Shown in pieces: positions 19,675 through 30,159 of a stretch of DNA of 64,000 nucleotides. The stretch comes from Mixta tenebrionis (GTDB lineage: Bacteria; Pseudomonadota; Gammaproteobacteria; Enterobacterales; Enterobacteriaceae), in assembly GCF_006517625.1 (NCBI RefSeq), contig NZ_VHQI01000005.1, positions 124,341 through 188,340 on the forward strand, given 5' to 3'. The stretch's first letter is position 1. Every line of letters begins with the position of its first letter. The notes beneath the pieces are model-generated. The model was not told where the DNA came from. It ran no database searches and saw only the letters and a list, made by a program, of their open reading frames with translations. Made by a program: the position numbers and the translations under genes.

Positions 19675-21102
19675 ATGTCTGTATCTCAGGCGCAGCAGCT
19701 GGCCGATATCCGCGGCCGTATTCTCACGCTTCTGCTTGATGGCCCGCAGCTGGTTGAGCAGCTGCTCAATCCCCCCGCCTCTCCCGATGAATCCACTGCG
19801 GAAATCCAGGCGCAAATCGCCAGCCTGCGACAGGATTTAACGTTGCTGCATGCGGCTGATATCGCCGATATCCTTGAAGCGTTGCCGGAAGATGAGCGCC
19901 AGGCGCTATGGCGCCTGGTGGATAACTCACGTCGGGGGCAGGTGCTGGTAGAAGCCTCGGAAACGGTCTGGGAAAGCCTGACCGAGGGCATGAGCGATAA
20001 GGAAATTTTGCAGGCGATCGCACCGCTGGATATTGACGATCAGGCCTATCTGGCGCGTTATCTGCCGCGCGATCTTACCGGCCGGCTGCTGGCCTCCCTC
20101 GATCCGGCGCTGCGCGCGCGCGTGCTGAACGTGGTCAACTTCGATCGCGATCTTGTTGGCCGCATTATGGACTTCAACTTTATCACCGTGCGCGCCGATA
20201 TTACGCTGGCGACGGTGCAGCGTTTTTTACGCCGGCGCCGCGCGATCCCGGAAGGCACCGATAAGCTGTTTATCACCGATAAAGATAACATTCTGCTGGG
20301 CGAGCTGCCGCTGACCGATATTCTGCTTAACCAGCCGCAGACGCCGGTTTTCTCGGTGATGAACGATCGCCCCAATACCTTCCGCCTTGACGATAAGGCC
20401 GAAGAGGCCGCCGGCGCCTTTGAGCGTTATAACCTGATTTCCGCGGCGGTCATCGACGCGCAGGGCAAGCTGATCGGGCGCGTAACGGTAGAAGACGTTA
20501 TCGATCTGGTTAATGAAGAGAACGAAAGCAATATTCGTAAGATGGGCGGCCTGAGCCAGGAAGAGGAAGTCTTCGCGCCGGTAAAAAAGGCGGTACGCAC
20601 CCGCTGGACCTGGCTGGCGATAAATCTCTGCACCGCTTTTATCGCCTCACGGGTGATCGGCCTGTTTGAGGAAACCATTTCTCAGCTGGTGGCGCTGGCG
20701 ACGCTGATGCCGATCGTCGCGGGCATCGGCGGCAATACCGGCAACCAAACTATTACCATGATCGTGCGCGCGCTGGCGCTGCATCAGGTAGAGCCGGGCA
20801 ATTTCAGTTTTCTGTTTTTACGCGAGATAGGCGTCGCGCTAATCAACGGCCTGTTCTGGGGCGGCATTATGGGCGCGATTACCTGGCTGATGTATGACAA
20901 CGCGGCGCTTGGCGGCGTGATGATGCTGGCGATGGTGCTGAACCTGCTGCTGGCGGCGCTGATGGGCGTATTGATTCCGCTGGTGATGACGAAGTTAAAG
21001 CGCGATCCGGCCATTGGCAGCAGCGTTATGATTACCGCGCTCACCGACACCGGCGGCTTTTTTATCTTCCTGGGGCTGGCGACGCTGTTTTTATTGCACT
21101 GA
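19675..21102 (+). CDS. mgtE: MgtE-type magnesium transporter
   Basis: A 475-residue Mg2+ channel of the MgtE family. It has a cytosolic N domain of helical repeats (about 30-150) and two CBS domains (about 155-285) that sense Mg2+. Five C-terminal membrane spans (about 310-475) carry the selectivity segment LMPIVAGIGGNTGNQT. The N-terminal EALPEDERQALWRL repeat is typical. E. coli has yfgHI here instead, so this is a lineage difference. It starts at MSVSQAQQLADIRGR with GGGAA upstream. No clear Mg2+ riboswitch fits in the 109-base gap before it. Confidence 0.93.
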   Translation: MSVSQAQQLADIRGRILTLLLDGPQLVEQLLNPPASPDESTAEIQAQIASLRQDLTLLHAADIADILEALPEDERQALWRLVDNSRRGQVLVEASETVWESLTEGMSDKEILQAIAPLDIDDQAYLARYLPRDLTGRLLASLDPALRARVLNVVNFDRDLVGRIMDFNFITVRADITLATVQRFLRRRRAIPEGTDKLFITDKDNILLGELPLTDILLNQPQTPVFSVMNDRPNTFRLDDKAEEAAGAFERYNLISAAVIDAQGKLIGRVTVEDVIDLVNEENESNIRKMGGLSQEEEVFAPVKKAVRTRWTWLAINLCTAFIASRVIGLFEETISQLVALATLMPIVAGIGGNTGNQTITMIVRALALHQVEPGNFSFLFLREIGVALINGLFWGGIMGAITWLMYDNAALGGVMMLAMVLNLLLAALMGVLIPLVMTKLKRDPAIGSSVMITALTDTGGFFIFLGLATLFLLH

Positions 21103-21281
21103 TGGGATATGAAGCGAGCCACTACAATAAATCTTGTTATGTAAACCTGTACTGGCTTAACGAAGCACCCTTATTTGTCATCTCGCTAAGTTAAGCTGCC
21201 GACCGAGCGGCGCGCTCTCAGCAACTGCATTACCCCGCCTTCAGGCTGCCGTCCTTATCTGGCGTCCCCAGAAAACAGATG

Positions 21282-21308
21282 AAAAAAAGCCCGCAATAAC
21301 GCGGGCTT
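21282..21308 (-). terminator. Terminator after guaA
   Basis: Minus-strand stem AAGCCCGC / GCGGGCTT with a 6-base loop, followed by seven T residues. It lies 47 bases past the guaA stop, a clean intrinsic terminator for guaBA. Confidence 0.88.
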
Positions 21309-21354
21309 AGCGGTGTTTTACGGCTTTTAGGCGCGGGCTACTGCCAGAGGCTAA

Positions 21355-22935
21355 TCATTCCCACTCGATGGTCGCCGGCGGCTTACCGGAAATATCATAA
21401 ACCACGCGCGAAATACCATTAACTTCATTAATAATGCGGTTAGAGACGCGGCCCAGGAACTCATACGGCAGATGCGCCCAGTGCGCGGTCATAAAGTCGA
21501 TGGTTTCTACCGCTCGCAGCGATACTACCCAGTCATATTTACGACCGTCGCCCATCACGCCGACGGAACGCACCGGCAGGAAGACGGTAAAGGCCTGGCT
21601 CACCTTGTTGTAGAGATCCGCTTTACGCAGTTCTTCAATAAAGATGGCGTCGGCGCGACGCAGCAGATCGCAATACTCTTTTTTCACTTCGCCGAGCACG
21701 CGCACGCCAAGACCTGGGCCTGGGAACGGATGGCGATAGAGCATATCGTACGGCAGCCCCAGCTCCAGACCAATCTTACGCACCTCGTCCTTAAACAGCT
21801 CTTTCAGCGGCTCAACCAGCCCCAGCTTCATCTCTTTCGGCAGGCCGCCGACGTTATGATGCGACTTAATCACATGCGCCTTACCGGTCGCCGAGGCGGC
21901 GGATTCAATCACATCCGGGTAGATGGTGCCCTGCGCCAGCCATTTCACATCGGTCAGGCTGGTTGCCTGCTCGTCGAAGACTTCAACAAATACGCGTCCG
22001 ATTGTTTTACGTTTCGCTTCCGGCTCATCAATACCTGCCAGCGCGTCGAGGAAGCGCGCTTCCGCCGGAACGTGAATAATATTCAGGCCGAAGTGATCGC
22101 CGAACATATCCATCACCTGTTCCGCTTCGTTCAGGCGCAGCAGGCCGTTATCAACGAAAACGCAGGTCAGGCGATCGCCGATGGCGCGGTGCAGCAGCAT
22201 AGCGGTTACCGAAGAGTCAACGCCGCCGGAAAGGCCAAGAATCACTTTATCGTTGCCGACCTGCTCGCGCAGACGCTCAACGATATCTTCAATAATTTTC
22301 GCCGGCGTCCACAGCGCTTCGCACTGACAGATATCCAGCACAAAGCGCTCCAGCATACGCAGCCCCTGACGGGTGTGGGTCACTTCCGGGTGGAACTGCA
22401 CGCCGTAAAAACGTTTCTCTTCGTTCGCCATAATGGCGAACGGGCAGGTTTCGGTGCTGGCGACGGTAACAAAATCAGACGGGATGGCGGTAACCTTATC
22501 GCCGTGGCTCATCCAGACGTCCAGCAGCGGCAGGCCGGCGGCGCTTATGGCGTCTTCGATGCCGCGCACCAGCGCGCTGTCGGTTCTGACTTCCACCTGC
22601 GCATAGCCGAACTCACGCTCGCTGGAGCCTTCAACCTTGCCGCCCAGCTGCATCGCCATGGTCTGCATACCATAGCAGACGCCCAGTACCGGCACGCCCG
22701 CGTTGAAAACATATTCCGGCGCGCGCGGGCTGTTGAGTTCGGTGGTGCTTTCCGGGCCGCCGGAAAGAATAATACCGCTCGGCTTAAATTCGCGGATCTG
22801 CGCTTCGGTCACATCCCAGGCCCAAAGTTCACAATAGACGCCCAGCTCGCGCACGCGACGCGCCACCAGCTGAGTGTACTGCGAACCAAAATCGAGGATC
22901 AAAATACGATGCTTATGAATATTTTCCGTGGTCAT
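21355..22935 (-). CDS. guaA: GuaA, GMP synthase (glutamine-hydrolysing)
   Basis: Converts XMP to GMP using glutamine and ATP. It has 526 residues (E. coli 525, with one extra Thr at position 3 here). The class I amidotransferase domain contains the nucleophile in [12 protein letters not shown] and the His-Glu pair in QFHPEVTH. The ATP-pyrophosphatase PP-loop is [10 protein letters not shown], and the C-terminal dimerisation domain ends KPPATIEWE, as in E. coli. Second gene of guaBA, after a 73-base gap with a hairpin. Confidence 0.97.
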   Translation of the reverse strand: MTTENIHKHRILILDFGSQYTQLVARRVRELGVYCELWAWDVTEAQIREFKPSGIILSGGPESTTELNSPRAPEYVFNAGVPVLGVCYGMQTMAMQLGGKVEGSSEREFGYAQVEVRTDSALVRGIEDAISAAGLPLLDVWMSHGDKVTAIPSDFVTVASTETCPFAIMANEEKRFYGVQFHPEVTHTRQGLRMLERFVLDICQCEALWTPAKIIEDIVERLREQVGNDKVILGLSGGVDSSVTAMLLHRAIGDRLTCVFVDNGLLRLNEAEQVMDMFGDHFGLNIIHVPAEARFLDALAGIDEPEAKRKTIGRVFVEVFDEQATSLTDVKWLAQGTIYPDVIESAASATGKAHVIKSHHNVGGLPKEMKLGLVEPLKELFKDEVRKIGLELGLPYDMLYRHPFPGPGLGVRVLGEVKKEYCDLLRRADAIFIEELRKADLYNKVSQAFTVFLPVRSVGVMGDGRKYDWVVSLRAVETIDFMTAHWAHLPYEFLGRVSNRIINEVNGISRVVYDISGKPPATIEWE

Positions 22936-22965
22936 TAAGACAGTTCCAGGGCGATTGAGTGTTCA

Positions 22966-22993
22966 ATAAAAGCGCCCGGCGGATCGCCGGGCG
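22966..22993 (-). terminator. Perfect hairpin with T-run between guaB and guaA
   Basis: A 9-bp perfect stem (CGCCCGGCG / CGCCGGGCG) with a 3-base loop, followed on the minus strand by CTTTTAT. It resembles an intrinsic terminator and may reduce guaA relative to guaB, or stabilise the upstream transcript. Confidence 0.7.
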
Positions 22994-23008
22994 AGGATGT
23001 TGCCGGGA

Positions 23009-24475
23009 TCAGGATCCCATACGGTAGTTCGGCGATTCTTTGGTGATGGTCACGTCATGAACGTGGCTTTCCGAAATACCCGCGCCGCTGATGCGCACAA
23101 ATTCCGCTTTGGTGCGCAGCTCTTCAATGGTGGCGCAGCCGGTCAGGCCCATACAGGAGCGCAGACCGCCCATTTGCTGATGTACGATCTCTTTCAGACG
23201 GCCTTTATAAGCCACGCGGCCTTCGATCCCTTCCGGCACCAGCTTGTCCGCCGCGTTATCGCTCTGGAAGTAGCGATCGGAGGAGCCTTTAGACATGGCG
23301 CCCAGCGAACCCATACCGCGATAGGATTTAAAGGCGCGGCCCTGATACAGCTCGATTTCGCCGGGAGACTCTTCCGTACCGGCCAGCATCGAGCCGACCA
23401 TCACGCAGGCGGCGCCTGCGGCGATCGCTTTCGCGATATCGCCGGAGAAGCGGATGCCGCCGTCAGCGATAACCGGCACGCCGGTGCCTTCCAGCGCCGC
23501 TACCGCATCGGAAACTGCGGTAATCTGCGGTACGCCCACGCCGGTAACGATACGGGTAGTACAGATAGAGCCAGGGCCGATGCCGACTTTCACCGCGCTT
23601 ACGCCCGCCTGAGCCAGCGCCAGCGCGCCAGCGCCGGTAGCGACGTTGCCGCCGATAATTTGCAGATCGGGATATTTGGCGCGGGTTTCACGAATACGCT
23701 GCAGTACGCCTTCGGAATGACCGTGAGAGGAGTCGATCAGCAGTACGTCAACGCCTGCGGCGACCAGCGCATCAACGCGCTCTTCGTTGCCCGCGCCTGC
23801 GCCCACCGCTGCGCCAACGCGCAGGCGACCGTGCTCATCCTTACAGGCCAGCGGCTTACGCTCCGCCTTCTGAAAATCTTTAACGGTAATCATGCCCAGC
23901 AGGCGGAAGCTGTCATCTACCACCAGCGCTTTTTCCACGCGTTTTTCGTGCATTCGCTGCAGCACCACTTCGCGCGCTTCACCCTCTTTTACCGTAACCA
24001 GCCGCTCTTTCGGCGTCATGACGGCGGTGACCGGCAGGTTGAGATCGGTCACGAAACGCACGTCACGGCCGGTAATGATACCGACCAGCTGATTATCTTC
24101 CGTCACTACCGGATAGCCGGCGAAGCCGTTACGCTCGGTCAGCTCTTTCACTTCACGCAGCGTGGTGGTCGGCAGCACGGTCTGCGGATCGGTAACGACG
24201 CCGCTTTCATGCTTTTTCACCTTGCGCACTTCTTCCGCCTGGCGCTCGATGGACATATTTTTATGGATAAAGCCCAGCCCGCCTTCCTGCGCCAGCGCGA
24301 TAGCCAGACCGGCTTCGGTCACGGTATCCATAGCGGCAGAGAGCATTGGAATGTTCAGACGAATGGTTTTGGTCAGTTGGGTACTGAGGTCAGCCGTGTT
24401 AGGCAGGACGGTGGAGTGAGCAGGAACGAGCAAAACGTCGTCAAAAGTGAGTGCTTCTTTAGCGATTCGTAGCAT
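23009..24475 (-). CDS. guaB: GuaB, inosine-5'-monophosphate dehydrogenase
   Basis: NAD-dependent oxidation of IMP to XMP, the committed step to GMP. It has 488 residues, identical in length to E. coli. Two CBS domains (about 95-205) are inserted in the TIM barrel; the catalytic cysteine is in [13 protein letters not shown] (about residue 305). The IMP-binding [18 protein letters not shown] and the flap [10 protein letters not shown] are present. Promoter and PurR-like operator lie upstream (24526-24552). Confidence 0.98.
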   Translation of the reverse strand: MLRIAKEALTFDDVLLVPAHSTVLPNTADLSTQLTKTIRLNIPMLSAAMDTVTEAGLAIALAQEGGLGFIHKNMSIERQAEEVRKVKKHESGVVTDPQTVLPTTTLREVKELTERNGFAGYPVVTEDNQLVGIITGRDVRFVTDLNLPVTAVMTPKERLVTVKEGEAREVVLQRMHEKRVEKALVVDDSFRLLGMITVKDFQKAERKPLACKDEHGRLRVGAAVGAGAGNEERVDALVAAGVDVLLIDSSHGHSEGVLQRIRETRAKYPDLQIIGGNVATGAGALALAQAGVSAVKVGIGPGSICTTRIVTGVGVPQITAVSDAVAALEGTGVPVIADGGIRFSGDIAKAIAAGAACVMVGSMLAGTEESPGEIELYQGRAFKSYRGMGSLGAMSKGSSDRYFQSDNAADKLVPEGIEGRVAYKGRLKEIVHQQMGGLRSCMGLTGCATIEELRTKAEFVRISGAGISESHVHDVTITKESPNYRMGS

Positions 24476-24526
24476 GGCAATATCTCAACCTGGGGTGAAT
24501 GAGAACAGATAAAATATTGCCGCGGC

Positions 24527-24552
24527 ATTATACAGGGCGTAATCGGTTGCCT
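24527..24552 (-). promoter_or_regulatory. guaB promoter region with PurR-like operator
   Basis: On the minus strand a perfect -10 hexamer TATAAT occupies 24527-24532. The 16-mer GCGTAATCGGTTGCCT at 24537-24552 matches the PurR consensus at 11 of 16 positions and closely resembles the PurR site I recall at E. coli guaB. It covers the spacer between -10 and -35. No strong -35 is visible, which fits a regulated promoter. Confidence 0.65.
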
Positions 24553-24644
24553 CCAGCTTTTTTTCAGAAAATGTCTTGATCCCCTGGCTGAGGCATGTAG
24601 TATCGACTAATTAACTTGCTGATTTACTATTTGATCCTCATCAC

Positions 24645-26015
24645 ATGTCGCTACCGCCTTCCGCTAATATTTTTACCGTCAGCCGCCTTAATACCACGGT
24701 GCGTCAGCTGCTGGAAGGCGAGATGGGCCAGATCTGGCTCAGCGCTGAGATCTCCAACTTTAGCCAGCCCGCCTCCGGCCACTGGTATTTTACGCTCAAA
24801 GACGATACCGCTCAGGTACGCAGCGCCATGTTCCGCAACAGCAACCGGCGCGTCACCTTTCGCCCGCAGCACGGACAGCAGGTACTGGTACGCGCCACGG
24901 TCACGCTTTATGAGCCGCGCGGCGATTACCAGCTGATTGTCGAGAGCATGCATCCGGCGGGCGAAGGTCTGCTGCAGCAGCAGTTTGCACAGCTGAAACA
25001 GCGGCTGGCGGCGGAAGGGTTGTTTGAACAGCAGCATAAGCGGCCGCTGCCGGAACCGGCGCGTCAGGTAGGCGTGATCACCTCCGCCACCGGCGCGGCG
25101 CTGCATGATGTGCTGCGCGTGCTGCACCGGCGCGATCCCTCGCTGCCGGTGGTTATCTATCCCACGGCGGTACAGGGCAACGAGGCGCCGGCGGCGATTG
25201 TCCGCGCGATTGAGCTGGCGAACCTGCGTAATGAATGCGATGTGCTGATCGTTGGGCGCGGCGGCGGCTCGCTGGAGGATCTCTGGAGCTTTAACGATGA
25301 GCGCGTAGCGCGCGCCATTTTCGCCAGCCGTATTCCCATCGTCAGCGCCGTCGGCCACGAAACCGATGTCACCATCGCCGACTTTGTCGCCGATTTACGC
25401 GCCCCGACCCCTTCCGCCGCCGCGGAGATAGTCAGCCGCAATCAGGTCGAGCTGCAGCGCCAGCTGCTGGCGCAGCAAACGCGGCTGGAAATGGCGATGG
25501 ATTACTATCTGGCTCAGCAGCAGCGTACCTTTACCCGCCTGCAGCACCGCCTGCAGCAGCAGCACCCGCAGCTACGGCTGGCGCGCCAGCAAACGGCGCT
25601 GTTCCGCCTGCAGCGGCGCCTGGACGAAGCGATGCAGCTGCGACTGCGTCACGCCGCGCGCCGGCAGGATCGGCTGACGCAGCGTCTGTCGGCGCAGCAG
25701 CCGCAAAACAGAATTAATCATGCGCAGCAGCAGCTGCAACAGTGGCGTTACCGGCTGTCGCAGGCGATGCAGCAGCGCCTGAGCGGAGATAAGCAGCGCT
25801 TCGGCGTCCAGGTGGCGCATCTGGAGGGCGTCAGCCCGCTGGCAACCCTGGCGCGCGGCTTTAGCGTCACCCAGACGCCGGCAGGCGAAGTGCTGAAGAA
25901 AACGGCCCAGCTCAAACCGGGCGATACGCTGCAAACGCGGCTGGAGGATGGCTGGATAGAAAGCGAAGTCAAAGCCGTCACGCCGCTAAAGAAAACTCGC
26001 AAAAAGCGGGCATAA
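24645..26015 (+). CDS. xseA: XseA, exodeoxyribonuclease VII large subunit
   Basis: The catalytic subunit of ExoVII, which degrades single-stranded DNA in mismatch repair and recombination. It has 456 residues, as in E. coli. An OB-fold domain (about 5-105) has [16 protein letters not shown], and the nuclease core (about 125-310) includes [33 protein letters not shown] and [20 protein letters not shown] long Gln-rich helical region (about 265-400) follows, then the C-terminal LARGFSVTQ. The small subunit XseB is not in this window. Divergent from guaB. Confidence 0.97.
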   Translation: MSLPPSANIFTVSRLNTTVRQLLEGEMGQIWLSAEISNFSQPASGHWYFTLKDDTAQVRSAMFRNSNRRVTFRPQHGQQVLVRATVTLYEPRGDYQLIVESMHPAGEGLLQQQFAQLKQRLAAEGLFEQQHKRPLPEPARQVGVITSATGAALHDVLRVLHRRDPSLPVVIYPTAVQGNEAPAAIVRAIELANLRNECDVLIVGRGGGSLEDLWSFNDERVARAIFASRIPIVSAVGHETDVTIADFVADLRAPTPSAAAEIVSRNQVELQRQLLAQQTRLEMAMDYYLAQQQRTFTRLQHRLQQQHPQLRLARQQTALFRLQRRLDEAMQLRLRHAARRQDRLTQRLSAQQPQNRINHAQQQLQQWRYRLSQAMQQRLSGDKQRFGVQVAHLEGVSPLATLARGFSVTQTPAGEVLKKTAQLKPGDTLQTRLEDGWIESEVKAVTPLKKTRKKRA

Positions 26016-26111
26016 ATTACCGTTACGCCGCGGGAAGAGCGCATCGCCCCGCCAGAGCGTTACCGCTGCGCCATGCGCAGCGGCGTCAGCGGTTACAAAC
26101 AGCGCCGGCTT

Positions 26112-28484
26112 TTAGTCCGCCTGCCGCAGGCGATACGCGGTCGCCGGCTCGCCGTTGATCCACAGCTCGCGCCGTTCGCCGGACGGCAGCCTAATATCCA
26201 GCTGCCGCCACGCGGGCTGATAGCGCCCTTCCTGCGATACTTCCAGCGCAATGCGCGTCGCGCTGCAATCCATCCGCCAGCGCAGCCAGAGCGCATCGCC
26301 CTCGCGCCAGCCGTGGCTTTCGCCGTCATCTTCAAAAAGCAGCCCTTCGCTCTGCCCCGCCGATAAGGGAAACAGTCGCAGCTCGCGCCGATCGTCCGCC
26401 GCCGCGTCCACGTGCGCCATACGCTGCGACATCGGCAGGCACGCGCCGGCACGCGCCAGCAGCGGCAGCCTCTCCAGCGGCGCGTCCAGCGTAATCCACT
26501 GTCCGCCGCCGTACCACTGGTCGCTCCAGAAACAGTACCAGCCCGTACCGTTATCCGGCAGCCACACCCGACGCTGACGCTCTGCCGGCTCCACCACGCT
26601 CGCCACCAGCAGGTCGCGGCCGAGAAGAAAATCGTCCGTTTCCTGCCAGGTTTGCGCATCATGCTCGTGGTCAAGGAAAGTGGGCCGCAGCATCGGCTCA
26701 TCATCGACGCTCGCCTGCCACAGCAGGGTGTAAAAATAGGGCAGCAGGCGATAGCGCAGCCGAATCGCCTCGCGCACGCTATCCGTTACGCCGGGATACA
26801 TCCAGGGCTCGTTTACCGTACCGTCATCGTTCCATGAGTGAATGGTAAAGCGCGGATGCATGACGCCATTCTGCACCCAGCGCACAAACAGCTCCGCATC
26901 CGGCCTGTCGCCGGAGAAACCGCCGACGTCGTGGCCGACGTTATACAATCCTGACAGGCTCATCCCCAGCCCCATGCGGATATTGTAGCGCAGCGTCTGC
27001 CAGCTGGTGCGGTTGTCGCCGCTCCAGGTCTGCGCGTAGCGCTGCATACCGGCGCAGCCGGAGCGTGAAATCAGGTAGGGGCGCCGCTGCGGCGCAAATC
27101 GCTGCTGCGCCTCCAGCGAGGCGCGCATCATCAACAGCGGCATTACCGGGCGGATGTGCTTAATCGCTACCGGCCGTCCAAAGCCGTGGCAGCGCGCCTC
27201 GCCGTCCCAGATCTCATATTCGTTGTTATCGTTCCAGGTGGAATCGATTCCCATCTCCAGCAGCTGGCTGGTGACGCCCTGCTGCCACCAGCGGATCGCA
27301 TCGGGATTGGTGAAATCAAGGTGCGAACCTTCATCGTCCCAGAAGCAGGATCGCTCCGGCGCATCCGTCTCTGAATCGCGGACAAACAGCCCCTGCGCCG
27401 CCGCCTCCTCGTAGCGCGGATGATCCTGCAGCAGACAGGGTTTAATATTGGCCGCCAGCCTCAGCCCCGCCTCATGAAACGCGGCGCTCAGCTGGCGCGG
27501 CTGCGGCACTTTTTCATAGTTCCAGTTAAATACGTAGCGCTTATTACCGATGGAGGTGTAGCCGGACGAGAGCTGAAAAGCATCGCAGGGAATGGCGTGC
27601 CGGCGACAGAGCTGGATAAACTGCTGCAGCTGATGCTGGGCGTCGGGCGCATCGGTATAGTGCATCGTGGAGCCGCTGTAGCCCAGGCTCCACTTCGGCC
27701 CGAAACAGGTTTTGCCGGTAAGCCGCACAAAGGCTTTGGTAACGTCCAGCACGCGCGGGCCTAACAACAGGTAATAATCGAGATCGCCCGCCTCCGCCTG
27801 ATAGCGTCGGTAAGGCTGATGATAATTGTCCAGTTCGTTGCCGAGATCGAGCCAGCAGCTGCTGAGGTTATCGTAAAACAGACCGAAGCTAACCTGCTCG
27901 CGACGGGTAATGGTAAACGGAATATGCTTGTAGAGCGGATCGGTGCTGGCGGCGTTATAGCCCATGGCGTCAAGATTGCGCATTTCAAAACGTCGGCCGC
28001 TGCGCTCAAGATCGCCCGCTTTCTCCCCCAGCCCATAGTAGCGCTCATTGGCGAAACGGCGCTGATAGTGCGCCACGCCGTCGCCATGTCCATTCAGCAG
28101 ATAAGCGCTGGTGCGCCGATCTTCGGCCAGCGGCTGCCACTGGTTAGCGGCATCAAGATATTCCCATGCCAGCCAGAGCGGCTGATGTACCGTGACGCGC
28201 AGCTTCTGGCTGCTGATTATCAGCCGGTCATCGCAGGTTTCCAGCTGATAGCCAGGCAGGCTGAACCCCGCCACGCTCAGGCGATCGCGTCCCTCCCAGG
28301 GCACATCCTCTTGCGGCGCGATGCTCCAGGTGCGATCCAGCGCCAGCTCGCCGTTGCGTTTGATCAGGATGCGGAACAGCGACGCCTCCAGCACGTAGAG
28401 GCAAAACAGATGCCGTCCGTCAACCCGCAATTCGATCCTGTCGGCGTACTTGCCCGCCAGCGTCCAGTTTTTCAATGTCTTCAT
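26112..28484 (-). CDS. GH31 family alpha-glycosidase
   Basis: A 790-residue cytoplasmic glycoside hydrolase of family 31 with no signal peptide. The N-terminal beta-sandwich contains YYGLGEKAGDLERSG. The catalytic barrel has the nucleophile in GIDSTWNDNNEYE (Asp about 419) and acid/base in TWSGDNRTSW (Asp about 490), then HDVGGFSGDRPDAELFVRW and beta-sandwich C-terminal domains. The DNNEYE sequence after the nucleophile differs from the DMNEP of common alpha-glucosidases and from YicI or YihQ as I recall them, so the substrate is open. The ATG at 28484 with GGAG upstream is chosen. Translated 14 bases after the MFS transporter gene, so transport and hydrolysis are coupled. Confidence 0.85.
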   Translation of the reverse strand: MKTLKNWTLAGKYADRIELRVDGRHLFCLYVLEASLFRILIKRNGELALDRTWSIAPQEDVPWEGRDRLSVAGFSLPGYQLETCDDRLIISSQKLRVTVHQPLWLAWEYLDAANQWQPLAEDRRTSAYLLNGHGDGVAHYQRRFANERYYGLGEKAGDLERSGRRFEMRNLDAMGYNAASTDPLYKHIPFTITRREQVSFGLFYDNLSSCWLDLGNELDNYHQPYRRYQAEAGDLDYYLLLGPRVLDVTKAFVRLTGKTCFGPKWSLGYSGSTMHYTDAPDAQHQLQQFIQLCRRHAIPCDAFQLSSGYTSIGNKRYVFNWNYEKVPQPRQLSAAFHEAGLRLAANIKPCLLQDHPRYEEAAAQGLFVRDSETDAPERSCFWDDEGSHLDFTNPDAIRWWQQGVTSQLLEMGIDSTWNDNNEYEIWDGEARCHGFGRPVAIKHIRPVMPLLMMRASLEAQQRFAPQRRPYLISRSGCAGMQRYAQTWSGDNRTSWQTLRYNIRMGLGMSLSGLYNVGHDVGGFSGDRPDAELFVRWVQNGVMHPRFTIHSWNDDGTVNEPWMYPGVTDSVREAIRLRYRLLPYFYTLLWQASVDDEPMLRPTFLDHEHDAQTWQETDDFLLGRDLLVASVVEPAERQRRVWLPDNGTGWYCFWSDQWYGGGQWITLDAPLERLPLLARAGACLPMSQRMAHVDAAADDRRELRLFPLSAGQSEGLLFEDDGESHGWREGDALWLRWRMDCSATRIALEVSQEGRYQPAWRQLDIRLPSGERRELWINGEPATAYRLRQAD

Positions 28485-28498
28485 ATCCACTCCAGCAT

Positions 28499-29797
28499 TT
28501 AAGGTTTTTTAGCGCGGCGTTCGGCCAGCAGAGCAATCAGGAACAGCGCGCCGATCAGGTCGAAAAAGCCCATCGCCACAAACAGCGGGCCGAAACCGAC
28601 CGTGTCGGAAACCGCGCCGATCAGCAGGGAAAAAAGAAAGCTGGCGATCCAGGCGCAGGAGCCGCGCATGCCGTTAACCGTCGCCATCTGGTTTTTATCG
28701 AACGACTCCACGACCAGCGCGCTCAGCATGCAGGAGATCACCTGGTGGCCAAAGCCGCCAATAGAGATCAGGGCGATCGCCAGCAAGGGATCTTTAGTTA
28801 CGGCGACCAGCGTCAGCGACAGCATCAGAAAAGCGCCGGTGACGGAGCTGGCGATCACTGAGTTAATGCGCTGAAAGCCGAACCATTTACGATACAGATT
28901 TGTGAGATAGCCGCTGGCGACGCTGCCGATATCGGCCGCAAGGAATGGAAGCCAGGCGAATAGCGCGATCTGTTTAAGATCCATCCCGCGCTCGGTGGCG
29001 AGATAAAGCGGCACCCAGAAGCTAAAGACCGCCCAGGCCGGCTCGGCGAGAAAGGCGGGAATGGCGATGCCGTAAAATTTCTTATCGCGGCAGAGTCGCG
29101 CCAGCGAGGTAAAAAACGGCAGCTTCGGCAGATCCGGTTCGTTATCTTCGCGGATCAGTTCCAGTTCCTGCTGGCTGAGGTTTGGGTGCTGCTGCGGCGC
29201 GTGATAGAAACGCCACCACAGTACCACCCAGATCAGCCCCAGCGCGCCGGAAAAGAGAAAGGCGCCCTGCCAGCCCAGCGTCAGATGAGCGACGACGATA
29301 ATCGGCGGCGCCAGCATCGCGCCGACAGAGAAGCCCACTCCGGCCCAGCCGGCGGCGATGGGACGCTCTTTTTTTGGAAACCAGTCGGCGATAGCGCGGG
29401 CGTTAGCGGGCGTGGCGGCCGCCTCGGCGCCGCCCATAAAAAAGCGCAGCAGCGCCAGCTGCATCCAGCTTCCCGCCCCGGCGTGCAGCATACATACCAG
29501 CGCCCAGAGGGTAGCGCAGATCAGAAAGCCGGTTTTCAGGCCAATCACATCAATCAGCCAGCCGCAGAGCGGCTGAAACAGGGTATAGGCGAGCTGAAAC
29601 GCCGCCACCACCCAGGAATATTGCTCGGTGGACATATTCAGGCTGACTTTCAGCTCCGGCGCCAGAATCCCCAGCGAATTACGCGTGATGTAGTTAATAG
29701 TGATGCCCAGCAGGAAGAGCGCCAGCATCCACCAGCGCAACGCTTTAAATTTGCGGGCGGAGCGGGCTACGGTTGTCTGTTCGGTTTCAATACTCAT
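28499..29797 (-). CDS. MFS transporter, anion:cation symporter (hexuronate-type) family
   Basis: A 432-residue, 12-span transporter. The first span region has the sequence ITINYITRNSLGILAPELKV, and FFMGGAEAAATPANARAIADWFPKKERP follows; both are typical of the ExuT/GudP/tartrate group that imports organic acid sugars with protons. GGFGHQVISCMLSALVVESF near the C-terminus is also family-like. It lies upstream of the GH31 gene in one operon, and the LacI-family regulator is divergent from it. The likely substrate is therefore a glycoside, possibly with an acidic sugar; the exact compound cannot be read from sequence. GGAG 8 bases before the ATG supports the start. Confidence 0.85.
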   Translation of the reverse strand: MSIETEQTTVARSARKFKALRWWMLALFLLGITINYITRNSLGILAPELKVSLNMSTEQYSWVVAAFQLAYTLFQPLCGWLIDVIGLKTGFLICATLWALVCMLHAGAGSWMQLALLRFFMGGAEAAATPANARAIADWFPKKERPIAAGWAGVGFSVGAMLAPPIIVVAHLTLGWQGAFLFSGALGLIWVVLWWRFYHAPQQHPNLSQQELELIREDNEPDLPKLPFFTSLARLCRDKKFYGIAIPAFLAEPAWAVFSFWVPLYLATERGMDLKQIALFAWLPFLAADIGSVASGYLTNLYRKWFGFQRINSVIASSVTGAFLMLSLTLVAVTKDPLLAIALISIGGFGHQVISCMLSALVVESFDKNQMATVNGMRGSCAWIASFLFSLLIGAVSDTVGFGPLFVAMGFFDLIGALFLIALLAERRAKKP

Positions 29798-30159
29798 CTG
29801 TTTTCTCCGTCGCCGTCTGTGTTACGGCACGCCCGCCAGCGGGGCGTTTCAGTGGGGTATCGAAGGCGACAACAGCGGTGCAATGCGACGGCTTTCACAA
29901 AACAGTCCTGTCACCTGCTTAACCCTATGATTATCATTTGCTTTTTCCGGCGCGCCATCCACATAGTGAAACGCCGCGCCCGCCCAACAGGGACACCGTT
30001 GCAGACTAGCCAGCGGCGCTGGCGGGCGAAACCGTGTTTTTTGCAAAGATTTTCATTCGCGGGCGTGATGACAACGGCGGCATCGTCTGTAGCCACAGCG
30101 GCAGGCTGCCCGCTCCTGATGAAAAAATTTTCATCAGCTGATTTGAAGGGGATCACAAA
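29798..30159. other. Divergent control region of the MFS-GH31 operon and lacI-type gene
   Basis: 362 bases without a gene. It should contain promoters for both directions. The clearest element is the palindrome at 30116-30137; a related half-site ATTTTCATTC lies about 80 bases upstream of it. No confident -35/-10 pair was picked. Confidence 0.55.
30116..30137. promoter_or_regulatory. 22-bp palindrome, candidate operator
   Basis: CTGATGAAAA and TTTTCATCAG are exact reverse complements separated by two bases (AA). It ends 22 bases before the ATG of the LacI-family gene and just upstream of its ribosome site (AAGGGGA), so it is placed for autorepression. Typical LacI-family operators have a central CG, which this one lacks, so another regulator is possible. 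Confidence 0.5.

Noticed and set aside
22997..24472. 491-residue frame antisense to guaB
   Set aside because: Shadow of guaB codon use; guaB itself matches E. coli over the full length.
30020..30045. AAAC-CGT-GTTT as a second LacI operator
   Set aside because: Arms of only four bases with an asymmetric flank; not distinguishable from chance.
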